A stretch of 64,000 bases of DNA from Muscardinus avellanarius (Eukaryota > Chordata > Mammalia > Rodentia > Gliridae): contig OY726557.1 of NCBI GenBank assembly GCA_963383645.1, forward strand, positions 131,281,251-131,345,250. Reading direction: 5' to 3'. Position 1 is the first letter of the stretch, and each line of letters begins with the position of its first letter. The notes under the pieces were generated by a model. That model did not search any database. It saw nothing but the letters and a program-made list of their open reading frames with translations, and was not told the origin of the DNA. Below are positions 11,756 to 22,303 of this stretch, piece by piece. A program made the translations under genes and the position numbers.

Positions 11756-11951
11756 GCCGGGCGTGGTGGCGCACGCTTGTAATCCCCGCACTCGGGAGGC
11801 GGAGACAGGAGGATCGCGCAGGTTCGAAGCCAGCCGCGCTGTCTTAAGAGATGCTGTTTCCAAATAAACATATAAAAAATAAGTCTGGGAGTGTAGCCCG
11901 GAGGTAGAAGGGCTTCCAGGAACCCCAGTACCACCACCACCAAAAAAAAAA
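11756..11951 (+). mobile_element. B1-ID SINE type II
   Basis: Nearly identical to the copies at 4721 and 11328 (GCCGGGCGTGGTGGCGCACGC, CAGCCGCGCTGTCTTAAGAG). A short AGTAACA direct repeat flanks it. Confidence 0.9.
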
Positions 11952-12814
11952 AGTAACAGGTCAGCCAGGCAGAGACTCAGCAAGTTCATCCCAGATAGGG
12001 AGAAGAACAAAACAGCCAAGAAGCACAGAAGGGTATGGTGTGGCCCGCAATGGTAGGAGGTGTGTTTGTCTTCAAGGGTTTTTGGCAAGGAAGGATGGGA
12101 GACAAGGTTTCAGAGGAAGGTAGGGGTCAGACTGCAGAAGGCCATATGTGAGATGCGAAGGCAACAGTGAGTTGGTGGAGGTCTTTAATCAGGAAGTGAC
12201 CTGATTTGATTTTTTTCGCTTAGTACAATAACACCCATGGTACTGTGGCAGATTGCATAGGCGGATAGGGAGAGACTAAGAGGAGGATTGATGCTTAAAA
12301 TAAATCCTGATGAAGTCCTGAATTAATCTGGTGATAGTGGATTTGCAGACAGAGGGCCTGATTTGCAAGTTTTAGGTGAGTAAATTGGATAGGAGTTGGC
12401 AATACATTGGTTCTGGGGAAGAATAAGAAAGAAGAGAGGAGGATGGCCAAATTGGAGGTTTAGTGGCCTTGTTGGTGGGGAGGGCATTAGGCGAGGCAAG
12501 GCAGAGGTGAGGTGGAGAAGAGTGGAGAGTGGAGGAGAAGATGCTGCTTTTGACTTGTTACAGTCTTTCCAAGGAGACAGAGGTAGCTGGGGCCGGAGAT
12601 GGAGTCTTGGATAGTTAGAGCTGGCTATTCCCCATCAGAAGTAGGCGTGTTAAGGCTGAAAGTCAAAGTGAAAGGCACTGATTCCCAATTCTGTTTTCCA
12701 ACCTGCTGTTCCCTGTAGTTTTCTCTAACTCCGGGTTTTTACTGAATTCTTACTAAGTGAAGGAACTTTGAGGCCACTCTCGCTTTGGTCTAGACCAAGA
12801 GGTCTTTGTTAGGG
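11952..12814. other. Single-copy or L2-like stretch, no gene
   Basis: 12120-12300 (CAGAAGGCCATATGTGAGATGCG, AATCAGGAAGTGACCTGATT) resembles antisense L2. A 72-codon frame at 12396 has no supporting feature. Confidence 0.35.
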
Positions 12815-12989
12815 TTTTTTTTTTTTTTTTTTTTCCTTTCTCTCAAGTCATTTCCCAGGACTGATGGCATCCCAGGACTCCAGGGGAGGGCTTGTCAGAT
12901 GGAGTTTATTTATTTAATGAAAAGAACTTAATAATTTGGTTTTGTTTTCCCCTGGTTCTTTATTTTTCTTTCTCCCCCCTCCTCCTTCC

Positions 12990-13095
12990 TGGGCTTTGCA
13001 GGGCGGGAAATGGGTCAGCAGCTTGGCCAAAACATTCTTGAGTATTTAATTCTTCGACTGTTTTACAAGCCTGCCTGGTTTATATAGCTAATCTC
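12990..13095. promoter_or_regulatory. Weak candidate regulatory cluster
   Basis: Non-repetitive block with GGCGGGAAA (E2F-like, 13002-13010), GGTCAGCA (MARE/AP-1-half-like) and TTTATATA (TATA-like, 13079-13086) within 90 bp. A 20-base T run lies at 12815-12834. Motif chance is high, and no exon follows. Confidence 0.2.
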
Positions 13096-13115
13096 TCTGC
13101 GCCGGGTCCCTGGAG

Positions 13116-13117
<2 letters not shown>

Positions 13118-13157
<40 letters not shown>
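13118..13157. repeat. (GT)n microsatellite
   Basis: About 19 uninterrupted GT units. Confidence 0.95.
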
Positions 13158-13880
13158 TGGATGGTGGTGGCAGAGGCCTGTTTAATCAAGAGCACTGTAG
13201 ACTGTGTCTGGACTGCCTGCCTGGGGTCTGGTTCTTGGTTCCTTACTGTGCAAGCTTCTCTGCTGGGTCTCGTTTCTGTGAGCACATTCTTTGAGCTTTC
13301 TCGCTCAGTCTGGGGAGCTTGGTGAGGGTGTTTGTCTTGAGGTCTTCTGTGAGCTTTGGACACTCTTGGAAAAATGTGGAGAGACCTGAGTCCAGGCACA
13401 ATTTGGTCATCTGTGGGCATCCCTGCATCCAGAGTGATCCCATTTTGCCCAGAGAAGACAGTAAATCGCTATGTCCTCTGGAGTGAAAGCCATCTCCCGG
13501 CTTCCTCTTTCTTTCTTGGAAAGACACTGACTACTAAGGAGATTTCTGCTGATCCAGATCTCCAACTCACTCAAGCCCTTCTCCTGGAAGAACCATAGTC
13601 AACTTTAACATGGTCTTCGTGTGTTCCTCAGCTCAGTGACATCCCTCCTGACCAGAATGTCATGCTAAACATTTTAATTGGAACTTTGTCAAGGACTTTG
13701 ATCAGTGACACTGGGAGCTAGGTGGAGCCTGGCTGTGGGAGACAGGGACACTTGCTGGTCTGGCCTGTCTCTCTGTGTCAGAGAGCGGGGTGGCTGTGGG
13801 TCCCAAGTTACCTGAATTCTAGGATTTTATCTTAGGAAAGTATGTGCTTCCTAATGGACTTAAAGTGGGAACAGAATAGT
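13158..13880. other. Single-copy stretch without a gene
   Basis: Short frames on both strands overlap and have no domain. Confidence 0.4.
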
Positions 13881-14075
13881 GTTTTTTTTGTTTTTCAGTA
13901 CTGGAGATTGAACCCAGAGGCATACTACCTCCAAGCTACATCCTAGTCTAGTTTTTATTCTTTATTTTGAAACAGGGTCCCACTAAGTTGTGGAGGGCCA
14001 CACTAAATACCTGTGATCCTCCTGTCTCAATCTCCCAAGTACTGGGATTACAAGCATGCAGCACAAGCCTAGCAG
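13881..14075 (-). mobile_element. B1-ID SINE (type I)
   Basis: Minus strand, from CAGTACTGGAGATTGAACCC to AAGCATGCAGCACAAGCC. One of the two internal CTCACTAAG repeats is altered. Confidence 0.85.
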
Positions 14076-14183
14076 AACAGAATAAATAGTTTTTGATGCT
14101 TATTACGTGGTAGGTTCTGTGTGAAGTTTTCTACATGTCATTTCATTGAAATGGCCAAATCCTTAAAAGATAGGCATTATTAT

Positions 14184-14244
14184 TATTTTTTGGTGGTACT
14201 GGGGTTCCTGGAAGCCCTTCTACCTCTGGGATACACTCACAGAC

Positions 14245-14302
<58 letters not shown>

Positions 14303-14413
14303 GAAACAGAGTCTCTTAAGCCAGTGCGGCTGGCTTCGAACCTGTGTGATCCTCCTGTCTCCTCTTCCCAAGCGCGGAGATTACAAGCATGCGCCACCAT
14401 GCCTGGCTAAAGG
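14184..14413 (-). mobile_element. B1-ID SINE type II with TA expansion and TSD
   Basis: Minus-strand type II copy (GGGGTTCCTGGAAGCCCTTC, TCTCTTAAGCCAGTGCGGC). TAGGCATTATTAT flanks it at 14171-14183 and 14414-14426. The linker has become a TA repeat. Confidence 0.92.
14246..14300. repeat. (TA)n microsatellite inside a SINE
   Basis: About 26 TA units placed exactly where other type II copies have TATAAAAATAT-like linker sequence. Confidence 0.95.
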
Positions 14414-14559
14414 TAGGCATTATTATAAATTATATTTTTACAAATTAGGAAACCGAGGGTCAGAGGGTTAAATGCTGTGTCCAAGCTGGCTCCGTGTCGA
14501 GTGTGAAGGTGAGAGGGACCCTTGCAGTCCCATACAACGGCACTGCGCGGGTTACACAG

Positions 14560-14745
14560 CATTTCTCACATACTAGATCAGATTCTCTACCACAAAAACA
14601 TGAGGTCAACCTAGGTGTGATTATCCCCATTTGACAAATGAGAAAACCATGACTGAGAAAGGTCGAGAGACTTGGCTGGAGCCACAGGGCTCATTACTAG
14701 TAGAAGCAGACGCAGATTTTGATCTCCTGATCTTCCAGAACCTTC
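14560..14745 (-). repeat. MIR SINE fragment
   Basis: ATTATCCCCATTTGACAAATGAGAAAACC, GAGAAAGGTCGAGAGACTTGG, CCACAGGGCTCATTACTAGTAG and CAGATTTTGATCTCC follow the inverted MIR order. Confidence 0.7.
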
Positions 14746-14869
14746 CCGACTTTTCCAAGCTGCTTGCTCCTTCTTGTCACTGCTGTGTTCTGGCTGCTTT
14801 TTTTTTTTTTTTCTTTTTCTTCAGGGTGGAAAAATTCCCCTATTTTAATCTCTCCAATCATAAAGTGTA

Positions 14870-15125
14870 ACTTAAAGAACCCCAGGGAAAACAAATCAAC
14901 TGTCGTGCTTGCAGGCTCCCTAGAATTAATAGGACAGTTATTGTATATAAAACACTAACCCAATTAAAAACATATTTATCGAGGATTAGCAAGTCTGTAA
15001 TAGCTATAAATCTTTTTTACGGTCATTACAATTTTTAAATATGTTTCTAATAACAATGCAATTATTTATATGATCGCCCGAGTAAAATAGAACTAAATGC
15101 ATATTTGGAGAGTATGGATTTCAAT
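14870..15125. promoter_or_regulatory. Candidate conserved non-coding element
   Basis: AT-rich, non-repetitive block with many homeodomain-type cores (GAATTAATAG, CCAATTAAAA, CTAATAACAATGCAATTA, GAACTAAATGCATATTT) and retained CpGs in ATGATCGCCCGAG and TTTACGGTC. The text is complex rather than decayed repeat. Inference from composition only. Confidence 0.35.
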
Positions 15126-16049
15126 CTGTAACCCTCACATAGAAAGCCTGGAATGGTGGGGGTGGGATAGTAGGAACCATGAAGATTTCCTTAAGAGAAG
15201 AGAGTGAGGGGAATCCTGGGGAAAGTTGGCAGGGCCCCCTCCCGCCCGCCTCCAGCCCCGGCCCACCTGGGCCTCGCTTGGTGTTTCTGTTTGCTTTTCA
15301 CATGGTACCCATGCCAAGTATTTTCACTGTGTTTCCAGATGGACTCAAAGTATTTCCTGGGCGAGAGTCACAGAAGAAGCACGCAGTCAGTGCCAGCAGG
15401 TTGGGCTGTGGCGGGTCAGCCAAGGTGGCCTTCCATTCTTGCCTGGCTGCTGTCGAAGCAATATAATGGAGAGGTATTGTTTTTGTGGCAACAAGTTTTT
15501 GACAGCCACTGTAGAATTGCTGCCATCATAGTGACAGAGTTTTACTGTCACTGTGATCTTGGGGGACACTATTTACCATACACTGAGATGAAATTGATGG
15601 TATTGTTTACCACTGAGATGGAACTGAGCTGTTCAGCAGATGGTGTTTCTTACAACAGTTTTGACCATGTGGTCTTACATACACACTCACAAATGTTGAA
15701 CCTTGCACTATTTATGTTTTCATTCACCTCCTCCCCATTAAACAAATATTTATTGAGTACCATTTAATTGCCAGGCACTGGGTAGGCATTATAAGTGGGT
15801 AAAAATAAGTCACGCCTTGTTGGTGTGATTCCAGGGTATGGGGGGAAACCCTGAATTAAACTATTCCCATCTACTCAAATTCTTTTATTAATTACACAAT
15901 GAATATTTACTGAATACTTATTATGTGCTAAGAACCTATCTAGGTGCTGGAACAGTAGCAGGGAAGTTCTTTCTCTTGTGGAACTTACATTCTTGATACC
16001 TAAAGTTAGTTGCTAGAAAGAAAAAAGGTTCCAGCTGCACAATAAGACT
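15126..16049. other. Single-copy stretch with ancient repeat debris
   Basis: 15735-15800 and 15895-15990 carry the TTTATTGAGTACC and GCCAGGCACTGG-type motif of an old mammal-wide repeat. A 187-codon plus frame at 15204-15767 overlaps two other frames and has no domain. Confidence 0.4.
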
Positions 16050-16381
16050 TGGAAAGCTATTCTTTCTTTACAGTGATAAATGAAACAGTAAAAATTATTT
16101 CTTTTGGAAGATGACACAGTTTTGTATATAATTACACAGTATGCACAAAAACCTATCAAAACTCATGAGTTCATCAGCATTGCAAGATATAAGATCAAAA
16201 TAAAAAGTTCATTATATTTTTATGCAGTGGCAATGAATGATTTAAAAATGAAACTATGAAAAGAATTCAATTTACAACAACATAAAGAGAGTACAATATT
16301 TTAGAATAAGTTTAACAAAAGAAGCATAGACTTGCACATTGAAAACTACAAAACATTGTCTAAAGAAATTAAATAATAGCT

Positions 16382-16586
16382 GCTGGGCATGGTGGCGCAT
16401 GCTTGTAATCCCAGCATTTGGGAGGCTGAGACGGGAGGATTGTGGTTCACAGACAGCCTCAGCTACTTAATGAGGCTCTTTGCAACTCAATGAGACCCTG
16501 TTTAAAAATAAAGAATAAAAAATAGGGCTGGGAATATTGCTCAGAGATAGAATTCCCCTGGGTTCCATCCCCAGTACCACACATAA
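16382..16586 (+). mobile_element. B1-ID SINE (type I) in old L1, 20-bp TSD
   Basis: The sequence AAAGAAATTAAATAATAGCT is present at 16362-16381 and again at 16587-16606. This shows insertion of the SINE into the L1 ORF2 relic. Confidence 0.95.
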
Positions 16587-16831
16587 AAAGAAATTAAATA
16601 ATAGCTAGATAAATGGAAATATAACTTGTATTCATGGATTGGAAGATTATATTTTTAAGATGGCAATAATTTCCAAATTGGTTTATGGATTCAATGAGAT
16701 CCCCACCAAAATCCCAGCTGTCCCCTGGCCCCCCATGGAAATTGACAGACTGTTCCCAAGATTCATATGGAAATGTAAAGAAAAATGAGGAGCAAGTTTG
16801 GAAGGCTGACACCTCTAAGTCTCAGAACTTA

Positions 16832-17033
16832 GCTGGGCGTGGTGGCGCACGCTTGTAATCCCTGCACTTGGGAGGTGGAGACAGGAGGATCGCGCAGGTT
16901 CGCGAAGCCAGCCGCACTGGCTTAAGAGACCCTGTTTCCAAATTAAAAAAAAATATATAAAATAGGTCTGGGAGTGTAGCCCGGAGCTAGAAGGGCTTCC
17001 AGGAACCCAAGTACCATCAAAAAAAAAAAAAAA
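16832..17033 (+). mobile_element. B1-ID SINE type II in old L1
   Basis: Type II copy with linker AAATTAAAAAAAAATATA. Flanked by TCTCAGAACTTA (16820-16831) and TCTCAAAACTTA (17034-17045), one mismatch. Confidence 0.92.
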
Positions 17034-17192
17034 TCTCAAAACTTACTATATGTTTACAGTGATCAAGACTGTGTAGTGCTGCCATAGATATGCTGATCAA
17101 AGAAATAGTGTTCATCACCTAGAAATAAACTTTTACACTTATGGTGAATATTTAATGGGGAATGGAGAGTCTTTTAAAAAAATGGTACTGAG

Positions 17193-17229
17193 GCTTTTGC
17201 ATGAGGTACTGATAACCTCATGCAAAAGC
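17193..17229. repeat. Perfect 15-bp hairpin
   Basis: GCTTTTGCATGAGGT and its exact reverse complement are separated by ACTGATA. The right arm lines up with normal L1 text; the left arm does not. Confidence 0.9.
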
Positions 17230-17446
17230 ATGGATTTAGGCCCCATCGCACACCATATACAAAACCTAGGTAAAAATGGATCACAGACCTGAGTGAAATC
17301 ACTGAAAATATAAAATTTTTAGAGATAGCATAGGCATAAATCTTTCTGACTTTATATTAGACAGTGGTTCCTTAGATATTTCACCTTTAAAAGCATAAAC
17401 AACCAAAGAAAAAACAAACTACAAATTTTTGTATTTCAAAAGACAC

Positions 17447-17658
17447 TGTTATGGTTTAGGTTTAGAATGTTCTCCTCCCCCCCAAAAAAGCTCATGAGTT
17501 GGAAATTAGTCCCTAGTGTAGGAAGGTTCGGAGGTGGGGCATGGCTAAAGGAGGTGGATATCTGATTCATAGTCCTGGGGAATGAAGAAAAAAAAATATA
17601 TCCATATATATCCATATATATGTATATGTATGTATGTATGTATGTATGTATGAATGTA

Positions 17659-17711
<53 letters not shown>

Positions 17712-17924
17712 ATATTCCCCTCATCTTTCTCTCTCTCTCTTCTAATGCCATTGAGTGGAGCGTGTCCTCTTCTGCTTCCTTTTCCCTGTGCCCTGTCTCC
17801 ATGGTTCTGGCCAATCATGGACTGAAGCCTCTGAAACCTACAAAACTAAGAACCCTAATAACTCTTCTTCCTCTAAGTTATGCTTATCAGGTATTTTGGT
17901 CACAGAAGGGAAAATACTAAAACA
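17447..17924 (+). mobile_element. MaLR-type solo LTR with 5-bp TSD
   Basis: Starts TGTTATGGTTTAGG and ends ACTAAAACA. Direct repeat GACAC lies at 17442-17446 and 17925-17929. It contains CATGAGTTGGAAATTAGTCCC and ATGGACTGAAGCCTCTGAAACC motifs shared with other LTRs in this window. No internal retroviral genes remain. Confidence 0.8.
17590..17711. repeat. (TATG)n-(TA)n microsatellite in the LTR
   Basis: TATATCC units, then TATG repeats, then about 25 TA units. Overlapping Tyr-Ile/Ile-Tyr frames are repeat translations. Confidence 0.95.
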
Positions 17925-17945
17925 GACACTATTAAGAAAATGAAA

Positions 17946-18144
17946 GCTGGGTGTGGTGGCATACACTTATAATTCCAGTATTTGGGAGGCTGAGACAGGG
18001 GGTTGGCGGTTTGTGGCCAGCCTCAGCTACTTAGTGAGGCCCTTTGCAACTCAGTGAGACCTTGTTTCAAAATAAAGAATAACAAAATAGGCCTGGGGGT
18101 GTAGCTCAGAGGTAAAATGCCCCCGGGTTCAATTCTCAGTACAG

Positions 18145-18178
<34 letters not shown>

Positions 18179-18191
18179 GAAAAAAGAAGAA
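17946..18191 (+). mobile_element. B1-ID SINE (type I) with AAAAG tail and TSD
   Basis: Complete SINE ending CAGTACAG, then an A tract and an (AAAAG)n tail. AAGAAAATGAAA occurs on both sides (17934-17945 and 18192-18203). Confidence 0.92.
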
Positions 18192-19017
18192 AGAAAATGA
18201 AAAGACAGTCCACAGAATGGGAGCATGTGTTTGCAAACCGAAGATTCAGTATCTAGAATTAAGAAGTAGAAACTCTTACAACTCAATAAGCAGAAGATAA
18301 GTAACCCAACTATAAGGTGGGCAAAAGATTTGAGTAGATGTTTCTCCAAAAAGATATATGAATGGTCAATAAGCACAGAAAATGATGCTCAGCTTCGTTA
18401 GTTACTAGGGAAAAACAAATCAGGACCACAGGAGACATCACTTTGTATATGTTAAGAATGTTATAATAAAAAAAAAAAGCCAGACAGTCAGAAGTGTCGG
18501 CCAGGATGTAAAGATATTGGAATCTGCATTTCTTGCTGGTTAGAATGCAAACTGGTGCGGTCACTTTGGAAAAGATTTGGCAGTTCCTCAAAATGTTAAA
18601 TATATAGTTAACATATGATCCAGCAATTGTGCTTCTAGGTATATACCCAAGAGAACTGAAAACATGTGTCCATGCAAAAATATGCACATGAATGTTCATC
18701 GCAGCATTATCCATAACATCCCCAAAGTGGAACAAATCCAAATGTTCATAAATTGATGAATGGATAAACAAGATATAGCATATCCATATGGTGAAATATT
18801 ATTCAGCCATGAAATGGAATGAAGAGCTGATGCATGCTACAGCATGCTTGAGAACATTATGTTAATGAAGGAAGCCGTACACACAAGGTTACATATGATT
18901 CTATTTGCACGAAATATCCAGAGTAAGCAAGTCCATAGAGACAAGTTACTGAGTGATTTTCATGGGCTGGAGAAAACAGAAATTAAGGGAATAATTGCTA
19001 ATTGGGACAGAATTAAT

Positions 19018-19120
19018 TCTCTCTCTCTCTCTCTTTCTCTCTCTCCTTCTTTCCCTTTAAAATAAAAAGGTTGAAATACTAAGTTGCTCAAACTTGGGAT
19101 CCTTCTGTCTTAACCTCCAC
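19018..19120 (-). repeat. (CT)n and short B1-like fragment
   Basis: CT repeat followed by AATACTAAGTTGCTCAAACTTGG and CCTTCTGTCTTAACCTCC, a decayed minus-strand 7SL-type SINE piece inside the L1 3' UTR. Confidence 0.6.
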
Positions 19121-19325
19121 GGATTTCTTTTTGAAGTGATGAAATATTCTGGAATTAGCGTCGATGGCCACACAACTTTATGACTTTATAACAACCCTGA
19201 ATTATACACCTTAAATGAACCAGTTTGTGAGATGGGAATTATATCTCAATACAAAAGTATGATAAAAATAAAATAGACTTAAAATGCAAAAATCCATAAG
19301 ATAAGTTACAAATGATTAAAAGTTT

Positions 19326-19410
19326 ACCTATTTCAGTACCTGGCATATAGTAGGTGCTGTCTATTAGGTGTTAGGCACATATTTGTTGAAGAAATTAATG
19401 AATAATCAAG
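19326..19410 (+). repeat. L2 3' end remnant
   Basis: CAGTACCTGGCATATAGTAGGTGC, then GTTGAAGAAATTAATGAATAA, the typical ending of L2 LINEs. Confidence 0.55.
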
Positions 19411-20639
19411 TGATTTTTTTCCAGAATTGAGTTTTGAAAAGGGAAGAGGGCAAAGAAGCATGAGGGAACTTTTACAATACACAAAAGAAGAGAGGGTCTG
19501 GAGGGTTGGAGAACATGGCTAATGTATTTCTGCTTTTTACAATTTTACTTGACACCATCTCTCCATACTCCTATCATCCCCCTTCTCTGACCTGCTTTGG
19601 TTTCCTTCCTAGTGTATCTCTATTACCAAATACCTAATAGACTCACAGTAAAGACTTCTTAATAATGGAATGGTTAGAACCTCAAGAACTTGTCTGAAAC
19701 TTCTTAATAACTTTGGAAGAAAATGGGGCTTGAGAAAAGGTATAGACCCTGGGTGAGACAGCCAGATACATATATTGGACAGAAAGCTAAGCCTTGGTCC
19801 CTCAGGTGTTCTGCATTGCTCTGTGCAAGATGAGTGTATCTTCCCTTCAATATTCTCCAATAGTGTGACCTGGAGCAAAGCCAGGCCATAGGAGAGAAGG
19901 ATATTTATGGTCCTGCAGTTAGCAGCAGTCTTGGTCTAACCTGATGGTGGGGAAGGCTGATAGGTTCAGTACTGACTCTGAGCTGTGTAGTTTATAGAAG
20001 GACAGTGAGGACTTTATGGTAATGTTCACAGTTAGATAAAGATCAGTCAACAGAGCACACCTGCTCACATGCATGTATGCATGACCCATAGATTGGTGTT
20101 ATTAAAGAAAGTGTAAAATGCACAATACGTGCACACGTTTAAGTGCATGAGAGAAGCATATATTTATTTAACCAATAATTTCTTACCTACCTTTAAGAAT
20201 ACCTTTAATAAATTGACTTGAATCATGTAAGAAGGACTGGACTAAATTTTCCTCTTGCTCTGTCTCTAAGCCTGATTTGGATACATGGCCTGACTTTCCT
20301 CACCTGCAGAATTTCAAAGTCTGCCATTTTTCACTTGATTGATGGAGGGGATAAGGGACAAGGACATGAAAGCTAATTTTTTATAATTATTAATAAATAC
20401 GGTTGATCAATTGATATGCAGTGAAGATGAAGATAAAGTTACCTTACAAAATCAGGTAGGTGACAACATTAGTATCGATTTTGCTTTGCTGTAAACTAAG
20501 GCATGTCTGTTGTCAAAAAAGTAGAACTGAAGAAAATCCTTTAAATCTCCTAGAGACCAGATGATCCACTCTTTTCTACAATCATGCATCACATGCAATC
20601 TCAAATTCTCAAGTAATTTGATAGTAGATAACATATTTT
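19411..20639. other. Single-copy stretch without a gene
   Basis: Short unsupported frames only. Confidence 0.4.
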
Positions 20640-20835
20640 TTGTCCTTTCCATGCAGCCAGGCATTGTGCTAAATCGTGTACGGGCATTATATAAGTTAAT
20701 ATTCACAACTATGATTTAGGTACTATTATTATTGATTTCCTTTTTTAAATGAAGAAATTGAGGCACAGAAAAATTAAATAACTTGCTCAGACCAATTATT
20801 AGCAAATATCAAAGATGGATTTCAGACCAAGGCAA
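20640..20835 (-). repeat. MIR SINE
   Basis: CCAGGCATTGTGCTAAATCG, TATTATTATTGATTTCC, GAAGAAATTGAGGCACAGAAAA and GATGGATTTCAGACC give a near-complete inverted MIR. Confidence 0.75.
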
Positions 20836-21618
20836 TGGAACTCCAGGGTTTTAATACTCTGCAACACAGGTTCTTGTTTTATGATTCTACGACATTAATT
20901 AATGAATTGGGTATATTGTATGCATCTGTCCCAAAACTATAGAGTAAGGAAAGGGAAAAGAGTAAGGAGTGGTGTATCATGAACGGAGAAAGAACCAATG
21001 CTTGAACCGTATAGTGGTTTTGCAAGAGGATTTTTTTTTCTTCATGGTGAGTTGGTTGGCTTAGACTTGGCCTAGCCATTGGAATGGGTCATGCAAAGCC
21101 CAGGAGCAGGCTTTACATTCCATTTTCTTGATTGGTGATAAGTGATTATCTTCAGGCTCTTGCCTTTCTATAGTGGTCTGCTTCTTGTCATTGGTTGCTG
21201 GCGTAGAGAAAATAGAAAAGGTAAGGTGAGAAGGAATTCCTGTCAGAAGCAGAGTTGAAGGGTGCTATCAATCTCTGTTATTCAAAGGCAAGAAGATGCC
21301 TACTGACTTGGGATAGCAGATCTGAGGGAAGTTTAGGCTGATCCCCGCTTTCTATGTTTAGGTTCCCAGGCCTTGGTTTATGAGCAATAAATTCCTCTAT
21401 GAGGTTTGTCTTTTCATTTTACTGGGAAAAGTTTCCACATAAAGTCCTTCTCCAGGCCCTCAAACTTCCCAAAACTCTTGGGAACTGCATTCCATCTACA
21501 TGCTTTGTAATTTCCTCTCCACAATGCATCCTCTTCTGTTAAAAGCGCCAGTCCACCAGTCCAGTCTTTCTTTCTCCATCTCCATCTCCCCTATCCCGAT
21601 TTATGATCCTAAGAAGCT
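20836..21618. other. Single-copy stretch without a gene
   Basis: No repeat or coding signal I can support. Confidence 0.4.
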
Positions 21619-21733
21619 TTCTCCTCCTCCTCCTTCTCCTCCTCCTCCTCCTCCTCCTCCTCCTCCTCCTCCTCCTCCTCCTCCTTCTTCTTCTTCTTCT
21701 TCTTCTTCTTCTTCTTCTTCTTCTTCTTCTTCT

Positions 21734-21787
<54 letters not shown>
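21619..21787. repeat. Three-phase polypyrimidine tract (CTC)n-(TTC)n-(CT)n
   Basis: 169 bp purely C/T on the plus strand: CTC units, then TTC units, then CT units, running into the C run of an adjacent SINE tail. Poly-Leu and poly-Ser/Pro frames here are translations of the repeat. Confidence 0.97.
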
Positions 21788-21790
<3 letters not shown>

Positions 21791-21798
21791 CCCCCCCC

Positions 21799-21993
21799 CC
21801 GTGACTGGGAATTGAATCCAGGGTCGTTGTACCGCAGAGCCAGTCCTTTTTATTTTTTGGTTTTGAAACAGGGTCTCACTAGGTTGTTGAGGGTCTAGCT
21901 ATGATACTGAGGCTGTTCTCAAACTTGCTTTCCTCCTGTTTTAGCCTCCCACATACTGGGATTGCAGACATGTATCACCATGCCCAGCTAAGC
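21799..21993 (-). mobile_element. B1-ID SINE (type I)
   Basis: Minus-strand copy from GTGACTGGGAATTGAATCCAG to CACCATGCCCAGC. The pyrimidine tract before it sits where its A tail would be. Confidence 0.85.
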
Positions 21994-22033
21994 TTTGCTT
22001 TCTTAATATCGTCATTTTGAAAATTTTGCTTCC

Positions 22034-22303
22034 TAGCCAAGTATGGTGGTGCATGTTTATAATCCCAGTAATTGGGAAGCCGAGACCAGAGGATCGCAGG
22101 TTTGAGGACATCTCAAACCCCCATCTATGATGGTTAATCTCTTAATAAGTAGCAAGACTCTCATCAACCTAGTGAGACCTGTTTAAAAAAAATAAAAAGG
22201 GCTGGGGTATAGCTCAAAGGCAAAATGCCTCTGGGTTGGATCCCCAATACCAAAGGAAAAGAAGAAAGAAAGAAAGAAAAAAGAAAGAAAGAAAGAAAGA
22301 AAG
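22034..22303 (+). mobile_element. B1-ID SINE (type I) with (AAAG)n tail
   Basis: Decayed 7SL half with an unusual roughly 50-base middle (ACCCCCATCTATGATGG), then the ID half GGTATAGCTCAAAGGCAAAA and an AAAG repeat at 22258-22303. Confidence 0.8.

Larger units (their letters stand above)
16050..19270 (+). mobile_element. Old L1 (L1M-type), late ORF2 and 3' UTR
   Basis: Plus-strand LINE-1 relic split by later insertions. Late reverse-transcriptase/ORF2 text (TTGAAAACTACAAAACATTG, TTAAGATGGCAATAATTTCC, CACCATATACAAAACC) runs to C-terminal text (CAGCAATTGTGCTTCTAGGTA) and a 3' UTR ending AATTATATCTCAATACAAAAG. Many stops and frameshifts, no open frame. Three SINEs and one LTR are younger than it. 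Confidence 0.8.

Noticed and set aside
15204..15767. 187-codon plus-strand frame, the longest non-repeat frame after L1 ORF1
   Set aside because: Overlaps two other plus frames and an antisense one, starts and ends in non-exonic context, and shows no domain. Its end runs into an old-repeat motif.
18310..18771. 153-codon minus-strand frame
   Set aside because: It is the antisense of the old plus-strand L1 ORF2 relic.
21500..21898. 132-codon Pro/Ser/Leu frame
   Set aside because: Runs through the CTC/TTC/CT repeat and into an antisense SINE.
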